In this document: in pieces, positions 31,226 to 39,398 of the stretch | How the letters are laid out: the number at the start of each line of letters is the position of its first letter | Numbering within the stretch: position 1 is the stretch's first letter | From: Ruminococcus sp. | Lineage (GTDB): Bacteria; Bacillota; Clostridia; Oscillospirales; Acutalibacteraceae | Length of the DNA: 64,000 bases | Reading direction: 5' to 3' | Assembly (NCBI GenBank): GCA_004558485.1 | Contig: SFCS01000005.1 | Location: 1-64,000 of the forward strand | The notes under the pieces: generated by a model | What the model saw: the letters and a program-made list of their open reading frames with translations, nothing else | The model's database searches: none | What the model was told of the DNA's origin: nothing | Made by a program: the position numbers and the translations under genes

Positions 31226-33538
31226 TCACAAAACTGTCGACGGTGCGGACGACGGCACGTCGCTCCACCCCGGCGTGAAAATACCCTCTCTGCGCATTTC
31301 CGCAAGATCGCCGAAAAGCGGCGACAGATCCGAGAAAATGCGGAAGGTAAGACGGACTCTCTTGCCGCGGTATGCGGCGGGGATCGCAAAAACATAGGGC
31401 GCACAGTGCCGCGCCGCCGTCCTTTCGCCGTTTATGAACAGCTCCGTATAATACGGTGCGGCATCGGGCAGCGCGACCGACGGTTGATCGACGGCGACCT
31501 CTCCCTCAAAGGTGACATGCCCGAAAAATCTGCCTTGACCGCTGCGGGCGGAAAGCCCCTCTTTCGTGACATCGAAGCTGCCCGAAAGGATGACCGCGGG
31601 CAGATAAGGATAGTCGGCGATCTCACAGGAAAAGGTGTGTTCTCCTTTTTTGAGCGCGATTTCCGCCGTTTTATACAGGCTGTCAAAGCACCCCGTGAGC
31701 CCGTGCGTCTCGGCAGCGGCAACAAGCGGGCTGCCGTCGACCTGCACGGTGTCGCCGCCCGCAAAGCTGCGCACATGCACCCGCAGCGCCATATCCGTTT
31801 GCAGCGCCAGCGTGCAGGTCGCGGCTTTGAGCAGCCGCAGGCGGTAGACATTGTCATTGCCGCCGACAAAGCGCAATTCCTTCAGAGACAGCGGGAGGAT
31901 GTCCCGCTTTTCCTCTGTTGCCGTGTCGCAGTTTTCAAAATACTGTACGCCGTACCCCTCAAAGGAGAACCGCACCTGCCGCTCCCCGTTTTTGAGCACG
32001 AGCGTCCGTCTTTCCTTCAGCGCGTTCTCCCGCGACACGACCAAAAGACTTTTGTCCGCATACTGCTTCACGAGAACATCCTGCGGCAGCGTGCCGTCAG
32101 TCTCGGTGATCAAAACGGCATTTTGCGCGGGCTGCAGCACCCGCAGGAGCGTTTCGGCATCATACTGCCTTTCGGCGTCGTTCTCCAGCCGATAGCCGTC
32201 CCTTTCCACCGAGACCGTATACGCCGAAAAGGCATCCTCCTCTTCGCTCAGCACGCGCATGGAGATCTGATTTTTGATGAGCATGTCCATGAGCTGTGCC
32301 AGCCGATCATAGACGCGCTGTTCCTCATGCCGACCGCATGCCTGCAAATAGGCGGTGTACGGCATGCGCACGCCGACCGCCGCCTTCGCCGTCTTTCCCG
32401 CGATCTTTGCCGCAAGCACGCTGTCGTCCGCCAGATGTTTCGCGCCCGCAAAGTCGGGGTTATACAGATTGAAGTTGTCAAAGAAATCCGGCTTTTTGAT
32501 GTTTCCCCTGCCGTCAAGATGGGAAATGGCGATGAAATATCGGTCAACGCCGTATGCCGCGGCATAGAAAAGCATCTGTTTTCTGCGGGCATAGGAAAGA
32601 GAGCAGGGCCCCAGCGCAAAAAGCTCCGCCATCGCGTGCTGCTTGCCATGATATTTTTGGTTTTCGATCATGGAAAACAGCATGTCGTTGTGTACGCCGC
32701 ATTTCGTCGGGATCTCATCTACGCCCGGCTGCGGGACATTCTCAAAAAAGTCGAACCAATTACCCGTCACCCGCGTTGCTCTAAGCGGGTTTTCGTCGTC
32801 CAGCGTGTGGCCGGTCAAAAGGAGACGGTGATTTTTGCACCACAGGGCGATCCGGTCGATATAGGCGCTCTTGAACCGATCGGAGATGAGCTTTCGAAAG
32901 ACCCACGGGAAAAAGGCGCAATTCTCGCCCCGCTCGAACGCCTCGACATCCGCCAAAAGATCGTTGCCGCAGGCGGCGCGATAGTCTGCCTCCACGCCGT
33001 CATAATAGGGATACATCCCCTTCCCATTGGCGGTATAGATGAAGCTCGGCTCGTCGGTGAAGATGCCGACGACGGTATTGCCGAAGTATTCTCTAAGCGT
33101 TTTATAGTACACCTCATGCGTCAGTGCAATAAAGCAGTCCACCGCCGCGGGATTTAACATATCGTTGTCAAACGGCTGCTCCACCATCTGTGCCTGTCCC
33201 GCGCCGACTGTTTCGACCGCCGCCCGCCTGCCGTCAAAGAAAATGCGTTTTGCCGCAAAAGCTTTGTTTTCCGCTATGACACGGTTTTGGCATGAGCCGG
33301 ACGGCCAGTTGAATTCATCGTAAAGCCAAAGGTGCATATCGCGCGCCTTTGCCGCTGCGGCGATCTCTTTTATATACTGCAAATACGCATCGGACATATA
33401 GGGGATTTCCAGACCCGAGCGCGGATACAGCATTACCGTGTCGATGCCGACGCGGCGGTAGCCGTCAAGCATCGCGGTGATCCTTTCCGTATTCCTGCCG
33501 CCGGTCAGCGACAGCATCGGTATGAGCGGACTGCACAT
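31226..33538 (-). CDS. Glycoside hydrolase-like protein (GH106/rhamnosidase-like barrel)
   Basis: 770 residues, no signal peptide. The N-terminal barrel has DTVMLYPRSGLEIPYMSDAY, LWLYDEFNWPSG and GIFTDEPSF, features of GH106-type alpha-L-rhamnosidases and related uncharacterised hydrolases; the acidic pair in FTDEP is the likely catalytic site. The C-terminal third is beta-rich (galactose-binding-like domains: KGEHTFSCEIADYPYLPAV, AAPYYTELFINGERTAARH). ATG 33538 has AGAGGTGA upstream; the frame is open before this but has no ribosome site. First gene of a two-gene operon with a palindrome inside its promoter. Substrate unknown. Confidence 0.7.
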   Translation of the reverse strand: MCSPLIPMLSLTGGRNTERITAMLDGYRRVGIDTVMLYPRSGLEIPYMSDAYLQYIKEIAAAAKARDMHLWLYDEFNWPSGSCQNRVIAENKAFAAKRIFFDGRRAAVETVGAGQAQMVEQPFDNDMLNPAAVDCFIALTHEVYYKTLREYFGNTVVGIFTDEPSFIYTANGKGMYPYYDGVEADYRAACGNDLLADVEAFERGENCAFFPWVFRKLISDRFKSAYIDRIALWCKNHRLLLTGHTLDDENPLRATRVTGNWFDFFENVPQPGVDEIPTKCGVHNDMLFSMIENQKYHGKQHAMAELFALGPCSLSYARRKQMLFYAAAYGVDRYFIAISHLDGRGNIKKPDFFDNFNLYNPDFAGAKHLADDSVLAAKIAGKTAKAAVGVRMPYTAYLQACGRHEEQRVYDRLAQLMDMLIKNQISMRVLSEEEDAFSAYTVSVERDGYRLENDAERQYDAETLLRVLQPAQNAVLITETDGTLPQDVLVKQYADKSLLVVSRENALKERRTLVLKNGERQVRFSFEGYGVQYFENCDTATEEKRDILPLSLKELRFVGGNDNVYRLRLLKAATCTLALQTDMALRVHVRSFAGGDTVQVDGSPLVAAAETHGLTGCFDSLYKTAEIALKKGEHTFSCEIADYPYLPAVILSGSFDVTKEGLSARSGQGRFFGHVTFEGEVAVDQPSVALPDAAPYYTELFINGERTAARHCAPYVFAIPAAYRGKRVRLTFRIFSDLSPLFGDLAEMRREGIFTPGWSDVPSSAPSTVL

Positions 33539-33558
33539 ATTCTTCACCTCTGCCCACA

Positions 33559-33587
33559 GGATAGCACAAAGAACGGCTTTGTGCAAT
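33559..33587 (-). promoter_or_regulatory. Promoter with embedded operator for the glycosidase pair
   Basis: Minus strand TTGCAC (33587-33582), 17-base spacer, TATCCT (33564-33559). The spacer is occupied by a perfect palindrome GCACAAAG-N5-CTTTGTGC (33585-33565), a place where a bound LacI- or GntR-like repressor would block RNA polymerase. No regulator gene is adjacent. Confidence 0.6.
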
Positions 33588-33610
33588 GGACAATATCGAG
33601 TATAAAAATA

Positions 33611-33631
33611 TCCACGGCGATGTGCCGTGGA
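33611..33631 (-). terminator. Terminator of the HPr-like gene
   Basis: Perfect 8-base arms (33611-33618, 33624-33631), loop 5, followed on the minus strand by a U-rich tract (33610-33603), just past the stop at 33637. Confidence 0.7.
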
Positions 33632-33636
33632 CGGTT

Positions 33637-33885
33637 TCATGCTTTCTTTTCATACAGAAACGGTTTCAACTGTTCGTCGAAGGCGGTGATCGCTTTTTCG
33701 TCGCCCTTTTCGACCGACAGCGTGAGCGGCTCGCCCATCGGCAGCGACAAAACGCCGATGATGGACTGCGCGTGCACCACACAGTCGCCATCGGAGAGGT
33801 CGATGCTGAACGGCTGGCTGCTGCAAAGCTGCACAAAGCGGTGCGCCTCCTCCCGCGAGTGCCAGACCACCGTCGTTTTATACAT
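33637..33885 (-). CDS. HPr-like protein lacking the phosphorylatable histidine (Crh-like)
   Basis: 82 residues, HPr fold throughout: FVQLCSSQPFSIDLSDGD and AQSIIGVLSLPMGEPLTLSVEKGDEKAI align with HPr. The regulatory serine is kept (Ser41 in QSIIG, equivalent to Ser46). The PTS active-site motif HARPA is replaced by SREEA, so the position equal to His15 is Ser10. Such a protein cannot pass phosphate from EI to EII, but could be phosphorylated by HPr kinase and act with CcpA, as Crh does. Start at ATG 33885 after GGAGGGG; the upstream in-frame ATG overlaps the ribosome site. Confidence 0.85.
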   Translation of the reverse strand: MYKTTVVWHSREEAHRFVQLCSSQPFSIDLSDGDCVVHAQSIIGVLSLPMGEPLTLSVEKGDEKAITAFDEQLKPFLYEKKA

Positions 33886-33903
33886 AAAAAACCCCTCCAT
33901 TCC

Positions 33904-33946
33904 GTAAATACTATTTACAGTATACTATTTTTTCGGCAAAAATCAA
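33904..33946 (-). promoter_or_regulatory. Promoter and start-site palindrome of the HPr-like gene
   Basis: Minus strand TTGATT (33946-33941), 16-base spacer, TATACT (33924-33919). Immediately downstream, over the expected start site, is the perfect palindrome GTAAATA-C-TATTTAC (33904-33918), a candidate operator. Confidence 0.5.
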
Positions 33947-33962
33947 GAATAAATCTGGGCGA

Positions 33963-33991
33963 TTGCAATTTTTTTCTTTCTGCTGTATACT
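33963..33991 (+). promoter_or_regulatory. Sigma-A promoter candidate for mtaB
   Basis: TTGCAA (33963-33968), 17-base spacer, TATACT (33986-33991), 30 bases before ATG 34022. Confidence 0.6.
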
Positions 33992-34021
33992 GAGAGCATC
34001 ACATTTCACGGAGAGTACAGC

Positions 34022-35308
34022 ATGAGAGCAGTGTTTCACACCTTGGGCTGCAAGGTCAATCAATATGAAACGCAGGCAATGCGGCAATATATGGAGGCGG
34101 CGGGCTTTGAAACGGGCGAGCTGCAGGACGGCACGATCCCCGACATCATCGTCATCAATTCCTGCACCGTCACCGGCGAGTCGGATCGCAAGCTGCGGCA
34201 GCTTTTGCACCGCTGCAAGCGGGAGCACCCCGATGCGGTGTTGGTGCTGACCGGCTGCATGCCACAGGCGTTTCCTGAGGAGGCAGCGGGGTTTTCCGAG
34301 GTGGATGTCGTGCTCGGCAACGCCGCAAGACGCCGCCTGCCGGAATATATCGCGCGGTTTTTCGCCGTGCATCAGCGCATCGTGGACATCCCGCCGCACG
34401 ACAAGGCGTTTGAAAAGCTGGAGCTTGCCGACTATGAGGGCAGGACGCGCGCGTTTTTGAAGATCGAGGACGGCTGCAACCGTTTTTGCTCCTATTGCAT
34501 CATTCCCTATGCCCGCGGGCGGGTGCGCTCCAAGGCGCTTGCCGATCTGAAAAGCGAGGCACAGGCGCTGGCGGAAAGGGGATTTCGCGAGATCGTCCTT
34601 GTCGGTATCAACCTCACCGCCTTCGGGCAGGACACGGGGCTTTGCATCGCGGATGCGGTCGAGGCCGTCTGTGCGGTTGACGGCATCGCGCGGGTGCGGC
34701 TCGGCTCGATCGAACCGGATCACCTCACCCCTGCCATCCTCGCCCGCCTTGCGGCGCAGCGAAAGCTCTGTCCGCAGTTCCATCTTGCGCTGCAAAGCGG
34801 CTGCGACGCGACGCTGAAACGCATGAACCGCCATTATACCACCGCCGAATACGCCGCCCTTTGCGACGATCTGCGCGCCGCTTTCCCGCAGTGCGCCATC
34901 ACGACGGACTTCATGGTGGGTTTTCCCGGCGAGACCGACGAGGAATTTGCCGCGTCGCTTGCCTTTGTGGAAAAGATCGGGTTCTCCCGCGTGCACATTT
35001 TTGCCTATTCCCGCCGCGCGGGAACGCCTGCGGCAAAAGCGCCCGCGCAGGTGACAAACAAGGTAAAAGCGGCGCGCAGCCGACAGGCGGCACAGGTGTG
35101 CCGCGTTCTGCAGGAGCGCTGTGCCGCCGCTCTTATCGGGCAAGAGGTCGAGGTGCTGCTCGAAACCAAAGCCGAAAACGGGCTGGTGTTCGGGTATACG
35201 CCGCAATATGTCGGCGTTCATGTGCGCACCGACCGCCCTGCCGGCACACTGCTGACCGTGCGCATCACCGGCGAGGAAAACGGTGCGTGCACCGCAGAAG
35301 AGATCTGA
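34022..35308 (+). CDS. mtaB: tRNA (N6-threonylcarbamoyladenosine(37)-C2)-methylthiotransferase MtaB
   Basis: 428 residues. Converts t6A37 to ms2t6A37 in tRNAs reading ANN codons. UPF0004 domain with cysteines in HTLGCKVNQYE, NSCTVTGESD and LTGCMPQ; radical-SAM motif CNRFCSYC; C-terminal TRAM-like region. The start HTLGCKVNQYETQAM is diagnostic of MtaB rather than MiaB. Single-gene unit closed by the terminator at 35317. Confidence 0.94.
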   Translation: MRAVFHTLGCKVNQYETQAMRQYMEAAGFETGELQDGTIPDIIVINSCTVTGESDRKLRQLLHRCKREHPDAVLVLTGCMPQAFPEEAAGFSEVDVVLGNAARRRLPEYIARFFAVHQRIVDIPPHDKAFEKLELADYEGRTRAFLKIEDGCNRFCSYCIIPYARGRVRSKALADLKSEAQALAERGFREIVLVGINLTAFGQDTGLCIADAVEAVCAVDGIARVRLGSIEPDHLTPAILARLAAQRKLCPQFHLALQSGCDATLKRMNRHYTTAEYAALCDDLRAAFPQCAITTDFMVGFPGETDEEFAASLAFVEKIGFSRVHIFAYSRRAGTPAAKAPAQVTNKVKAARSRQAAQVCRVLQERCAAALIGQEVEVLLETKAENGLVFGYTPQYVGVHVRTDRPAGTLLTVRITGEENGACTAEEI

Positions 35309-35316
35309 ACATAGGA

Positions 35317-35348
35317 AAAACGGCTCGCGCCATGGCGCGAGCCGTTTT
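35317..35348. terminator. Bidirectional terminator between mtaB and groEL
   Basis: Perfect long palindrome with 15-base arms (35317-35331, 35334-35348), A4 and T4 at the ends plus further T after; it ends both convergent units. Confidence 0.85.
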
Positions 35349-35362
35349 GGTTTTCAGTCGGA

Positions 35363-36991
35363 TCAATACATACCGTCCATGCCGGCAGGAGCGGGAGCAG
35401 CCGGAGCCACCGGCTCCTTCTTGTCGGCAACAAGCGACTCGGTGGTGAGCACCATCGCCGCGACCGACGCCGCATTCTGCAGCGCGGAACGGGTGACCTT
35501 GGTCGGGTCAACGATGCCGGCGGCAAACATATCGACATACTTCTCGTTTGCGAAGTCATAGCCGTAGTTCAGCTTGCCGGAGGTGCGGATCTTATCGATG
35601 ATCACGCTGCCCTCAAGACCCGCGTTGACGGCGATCTGACGCACCGGCTCCTCGATGCCCTTGAGCACGATCTTGATGCCGGTCTTTTCGTCGCCCTCAT
35701 ACTGATCGAGCATCGGCTCCACCGCCGCTGCCGCGTTGATGAGCGCCACGCCGCCGCCTGCGACCAGACCCTCTTCGACAGCAGCCTTCGTCGCCGCCAG
35801 AGCGTCCTCGATGCGCAGCTTCTTTTCCTTCATTTCCACTTCGGTCGCGGCGCCCGCCTTGATGACAGCAACGCCGCCCGCGAGCTTCGCCAGGCGCTCC
35901 TGCAGCTTTTCGCGGTCAAAGTCGGAGGTAGTGGTCTCAATCTGATTGCGGATCTGCGCCACACGCGCCTTGATCGCCTCGGCATCGCCTGCACCGTCGA
36001 CGATCACGGTGTTTTCCTTCTGCACCTTGACCTGGCGTGCGCGGCCGAGCATATCCATCGTGGTCTCCTTCAGCTCAAGACCGAGCTCCTCGGAAATGAC
36101 CTGACCGCCGGTGAGGATGGCGATGTCCTGCAGCATTTCCTTGCGGCGATCACCAAAGCCCGGCGCCTTGACGGCAACGCAGGTGAAGGTGCCGCGCAGC
36201 TTGTTCACGATGAGCGTGGACAGTGCCTCGCCCTCGATGTCCTCGGCGATGATGACCAGCTTCTTTCCCGCCTGCAGGATCTGCTCCAAAAGCGGGAGAA
36301 TGTCCTGAATGTTGGAAATCTTCTTATCGGTGATGAGGAGATAGGCATCGTCGATGACGGCTTCCATTTTATCGGTGTCGGTGACCATATACGGCGTGAT
36401 ATAGCCGCGGTCAAACTGCATGCCCTCGACGACCTCGGTATAGGTCTCAGCGGTCTTGGACTCCTCGACGGTGATGACGCCGTCGGAGGAGACCTTCTCC
36501 ATCGCCTCCGCAATCAGCTTACCGATGAAGGCATCGCCCGCGGAAATGGTCGCGGCGGATGCAATGTCCTCCGAGCCGCTGACCTTCTTGGAATTAGCCT
36601 TTACCGTCTCCACGACCTTGTCGACCGCCAACTGCATGCCGCGCTTGACGCCCATCGGGTTCGCACCGGCAGCCACGTTCTTCATGCCCTCACGAATGAG
36701 CGCCTGCGCCAGCAGCGTCGCCGTCGTCGTTCCGTCGCCGGCAACATCGTTGGTCTTGGTGGAAACTTCCTTCACGAGCTGCGCGCCCATGTTTTCAAAA
36801 GCGTTGTCCAGCTCGATCTCCTTGGCGATGGTGACACCGTCATTGGTGATGAGCGGCGCGCCGAATTTTTTGTCCAAAACGACATTTCTGCCGCGCGGCC
36901 CCAGGGTGATCTTCACGGTGTTTGCGAGCTGATCGACGCCCGACTGCAATGCTTTTCTGGCTTCTTCGCCGTACAGAATTTCTTTCGACAT
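35363..36991 (-). CDS. groL: Chaperonin GroEL
   Basis: 542 residues. Large subunit of the ATP-driven protein-folding chamber. Typical LGPRGRNVVLDKKFGAPLITNDGVT, nucleotide-binding GDGTTTATLLAQ and the end PAPAGMDGMY, a short version of the glycine-methionine tail. ATG 36991 after GGAGGAAT; an upstream in-frame ATG at 37006 overlaps this site. It follows groES by about 17 bases. Confidence 0.98.
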   Translation of the reverse strand: MSKEILYGEEARKALQSGVDQLANTVKITLGPRGRNVVLDKKFGAPLITNDGVTIAKEIELDNAFENMGAQLVKEVSTKTNDVAGDGTTTATLLAQALIREGMKNVAAGANPMGVKRGMQLAVDKVVETVKANSKKVSGSEDIASAATISAGDAFIGKLIAEAMEKVSSDGVITVEESKTAETYTEVVEGMQFDRGYITPYMVTDTDKMEAVIDDAYLLITDKKISNIQDILPLLEQILQAGKKLVIIAEDIEGEALSTLIVNKLRGTFTCVAVKAPGFGDRRKEMLQDIAILTGGQVISEELGLELKETTMDMLGRARQVKVQKENTVIVDGAGDAEAIKARVAQIRNQIETTTSDFDREKLQERLAKLAGGVAVIKAGAATEVEMKEKKLRIEDALAATKAAVEEGLVAGGGVALINAAAAVEPMLDQYEGDEKTGIKIVLKGIEEPVRQIAVNAGLEGSVIIDKIRTSGKLNYGYDFANEKYVDMFAAGIVDPTKVTRSALQNAASVAAMVLTTESLVADKKEPVAPAAPAPAGMDGMY

Positions 36992-37008
36992 AGCAATTCC
37001 TCCCAAAC

Positions 37009-37293
37009 TCAGTCAACAATCGCCAGAATATCGCTCTGGCGCACAATGGTGTATTCCTGCCCATCAAGCTTGATCTCCGTGCCGGAATACTTGCTGGTCA
37101 GCACACGGTCGCCGACCTTAACATACATGGTAACTTCCTTGCCTTCCACATTGCCGCCCGGCCCGACTGCGACCACCTCGGCAACCTGCGGCTTCTCCTT
37201 GGCAGAGCCGGCGAGAATGATGCCACCCTTTGTGGTCTCCTCCGCCTCTACCATTTTGATGACGACTCTGTCCGCCAACGGTTTGATAGACAT
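37009..37293 (-). CDS. groS: Co-chaperonin GroES
   Basis: 94 residues, full length. Lid of the GroEL chamber; PLADRVVIKMVEAEETTKGGIIL contains the start and mobile loop, and VLTSKYSGTEIKLDGQEY the C-terminal part. Preceded by GGGAGG and a CIRCE element, first gene of the operon. Confidence 0.98.
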   Translation of the reverse strand: MSIKPLADRVVIKMVEAEETTKGGIILAGSAKEKPQVAEVVAVGPGGNVEGKEVTMYVKVGDRVLTSKYSGTEIKLDGQEYTIVRQSDILAIVD

Positions 37294-37323
37294 ATATATT
37301 CCTCCCAGTCATAGTATATAATT

Positions 37324-37350
37324 CTGGCACTCTTTGTCCCTGAGTGCTAA
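37324..37350 (-). promoter_or_regulatory. CIRCE operator (HrcA site) of groESL
   Basis: Minus strand TTAGCACTC (37350-37342), 9 bases, GAGTGCCAG (37332-37324); the CIRCE consensus is TTAGCACTC-N9-GAGTGCTAA. It lies between the promoter and groES and predicts HrcA repression. Confidence 0.93.
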
Positions 37351-37355
37351 AACAT

Positions 37356-37383
37356 ATTGTAACCGATTTTTCAAAAAAATCAA
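37356..37383 (-). promoter_or_regulatory. Sigma-A promoter of groESL
   Basis: Minus strand TTGATT (37383-37378), 16-base spacer, TACAAT (37361-37356), directly upstream of CIRCE. Confidence 0.6.
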
Positions 37384-37428
37384 TAGGTTACAGGAAAAAA
37401 ATTCCGAATTTCATACTTTTTTAACAAA

Positions 37429-38547
37429 TCAGCCGAAGTACATATACAGCTGACATTTGAGCATGCCGTTATACAACTTGCGGCGGCGATCCGCCCTTCT
37501 GCCGAACAGGCGCTCGAAATCCTCGTGCGGGCTGATGACAGCATAGCTCCAGCCCTTTTGCGGCACGAAAACCTTTCCCATCAGGCGATAAAGCGCCTCT
37601 GCCGCCTGCACATCCAGCAGCCTCTCGCCGTAGGGCGGGTTACACAGCACCACGCCGCTGTCCCCGCGCGGCACGAACTGCTTGAGGTCGGCGACCTCTG
37701 CCGTGATGCGCTTGCCGACGCACGCCTTTACCGCGTTTTCCTTCGTCAGACGGATGGCGTCGGGATCAATGTCGCTGCCGTAGCCGTGGAAGGGGCTTTC
37801 GGGATGCGCAAAGCTGCGGGCGCGCTCCCGCTCCGTTTTCCAGATCTCCTCCGGCACCTGCCCCCACCGCATGGCGGAAAAGCGCCGCTGGATGCCGGGG
37901 GCGATGCCCGCCGCCGCCAGCGCCGACTCAATGAGCAGCGTGCCCGAGCCGCAGCAGGGGTCAACGACCGTCTCCGCGCGTCGCACCCGCATCAGGTCGG
38001 CGATCGCCGCCGCCAGCGTCTCCTTGATCGGCGCGCCGCCCGCATTTTGGCGATAGCCGCGCTTGTGCAGCCCCGCACCGCTGGTGTCGAGGAGCAGCGT
38101 CGCCTCGTCCTTCAGAATAGTGAACTGGATCTGGTGCAGGCTGCCGGTCTCAGGCAGCCAGGCAAGCCCGAAATGCGCCCCGAGCCGCGCCGCGACCGCC
38201 TTTTTGATGATCGCCTGACAGTCGGGGATGCTGTGCAGCGCGGAGTTGAGCGACCACCCCTTGACGGGAAACGCATCCTCTTTTCCGATCCACTGCTCCC
38301 ACGGCAGCTTTTTCACACCCTCGAACAGCTCCTCAAAGCTGCGTGCCGTGAAGCTGCCGAGCAAAAGCTGCACCCGCTCGGCATAGCGCGACCCGATATT
38401 GGCGCGCGCCAGCATCTCCATGCCGCCCGAAAACAGCACCCGTCCGTTTTCCGGCGTCACCTCATCGGCGCCCATGCGGCGCAGCTCATCCGCCAAAATG
38501 CCTTCCACGCCGAAAAGACACGGCGCACAAAAACGAAAAGTTTCCAT
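37429..38547 (-). CDS. THUMP-domain class I SAM-dependent RNA methyltransferase (RlmL/YpsC-like)
   Basis: 372 residues. N-terminal ferredoxin-like and THUMP region (CLFGVEGILADELRRMG to about residue 155) followed by a Rossmann methyltransferase with DPCCGSGTLLIESAL and the catalytic NPPYGERL, which indicates N-methylation of a guanine in rRNA (m2G, as for the RlmL methylase half). Start METFRFCAP at 38547, chosen by the GGGAG ribosome site and family beginning. It follows the S1-protein gene and its terminator. Confidence 0.9.
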   Translation of the reverse strand: METFRFCAPCLFGVEGILADELRRMGADEVTPENGRVLFSGGMEMLARANIGSRYAERVQLLLGSFTARSFEELFEGVKKLPWEQWIGKEDAFPVKGWSLNSALHSIPDCQAIIKKAVAARLGAHFGLAWLPETGSLHQIQFTILKDEATLLLDTSGAGLHKRGYRQNAGGAPIKETLAAAIADLMRVRRAETVVDPCCGSGTLLIESALAAAGIAPGIQRRFSAMRWGQVPEEIWKTERERARSFAHPESPFHGYGSDIDPDAIRLTKENAVKACVGKRITAEVADLKQFVPRGDSGVVLCNPPYGERLLDVQAAEALYRLMGKVFVPQKGWSYAVISPHEDFERLFGRRADRRRKLYNGMLKCQLYMYFG

Positions 38548-38568
38548 TGTCACTCCCACAAAACAAGA

Positions 38569-38592
38569 GGGCTGCGACCGAAGCCACAGCCC
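38569..38592 (-). terminator. Terminator after the S1-domain gene
   Basis: Minus-strand stem GGGCTG...CAGCCC (38592-38587 with 38574-38569) extended by G-U pairs to a TTCG tetraloop; moderate U tract afterwards. It lies between the S1 gene stop and the methyltransferase start. Confidence 0.6.
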
Positions 38593-38598
38593 CAAATT

Positions 38599-39042
38599 TC
38601 ACTGCCGACCGCCGCCGCGGCGGGAGAACCCGCCGTGCTTGCTATCAAGGGATCTCTTGAGATCCGACATTTTCTCATCGCTGGTTTGTTTGAAGCGGGA
38701 CATCATGTCCTCGAAGCTGCCCGCCGTGTTGCTGTGCGCGGGACGCCACTCGAACTCGCCGGGTCTGCCCGGAGAGACCGCCGGCTGACGCGGCTGCCGC
38801 GGTGCGGGCGGCGTCGCCTTTTTGATGGACAGGCTGATCTTCCCATCCTCGCCGACCGTCAACACCTTGACCTTGACCGTTTGCCCCTCCGTGATGAAAT
38901 CACGGATCTCCTTCACATAGGTTGACGCCACTTCGGAGATATGTACCATGCCGGTTTTTCCTTCTCCGAGATCGACGAACGCACCGAACTTCGTGATGCC
39001 TGTAACCTTCCCCTCGAGAACTGCTCCAACTTCCACCTGCAT
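38599..39042 (-). CDS. S1 RNA-binding domain protein (YabR/GSP13-like)
   Basis: 147 residues. One S1 domain (VGAVLEGKVTGITKFGAFVDL to ISLSIKKA, residues about 4-72), then a proline- and arginine-rich, low-complexity tail ending SRRGGGRQ. This is the YabR type, found at the same place after divIC in Bacillus and Clostridia. Probably binds RNA or ribosomes. Start MQVEVG at 39042 is preferred over ATG 39063 because GGAGG lies between the two. Confidence 0.9.
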   Translation of the reverse strand: MQVEVGAVLEGKVTGITKFGAFVDLGEGKTGMVHISEVASTYVKEIRDFITEGQTVKVKVLTVGEDGKISLSIKKATPPAPRQPRQPAVSPGRPGEFEWRPAHSNTAGSFEDMMSRFKQTSDEKMSDLKRSLDSKHGGFSRRGGGRQ

Positions 39043-39063
39043 AAACGCTTTGTTTCCTCCCAC

Positions 39064-39360
39064 TCAGTTTTCCGGAACGACCTTAAATATCTGCTCACCC
39101 GGCAGATAGTATCCCTGCTCACGGGCACCCTCCGCCAAATAGGTGTCTGCATTCTCTACTTTGTCCTTGAGCGACTCGTTGAGCAGCTCCTGCTTTTGAA
39201 TATCGGCGTCCAGCTGTTCGATCTCCTGCTTTTTGTTACGCAACTGAATTTGCAGGGAAACGATCTGCACCACCACATAGACCGCAAACGCAGCGAACGC
39301 GATACGCAAAATGATATTCTTTTTCTTCTTTTTCGCGTTCTTCGCAGCACGCATACGCAT
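39064..39360 (-). CDS. divIC: Septum formation initiator DivIC/FtsB
   Basis: 98 residues. Short basic N-terminus (KNAKKKKKN), one transmembrane helix (about 20-38) and an extracytoplasmic coiled coil (LRNKKQEIEQLDADIQKQELL), then YLAEGAREQGYYLPGEQIF. Part of the FtsL-FtsB-DivIB divisome subcomplex. GGGAGG precedes ATG 39360. Between yabQ and the S1 gene, the conserved Firmicute order. Confidence 0.93.
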   Translation of the reverse strand: MRMRAAKNAKKKKKNIILRIAFAAFAVYVVVQIVSLQIQLRNKKQEIEQLDADIQKQELLNESLKDKVENADTYLAEGAREQGYYLPGEQIFKVVPEN

Positions 39361-39398
39361 ACAGTCCTCCCTTCGCACATCTATACAAGGATACTATA

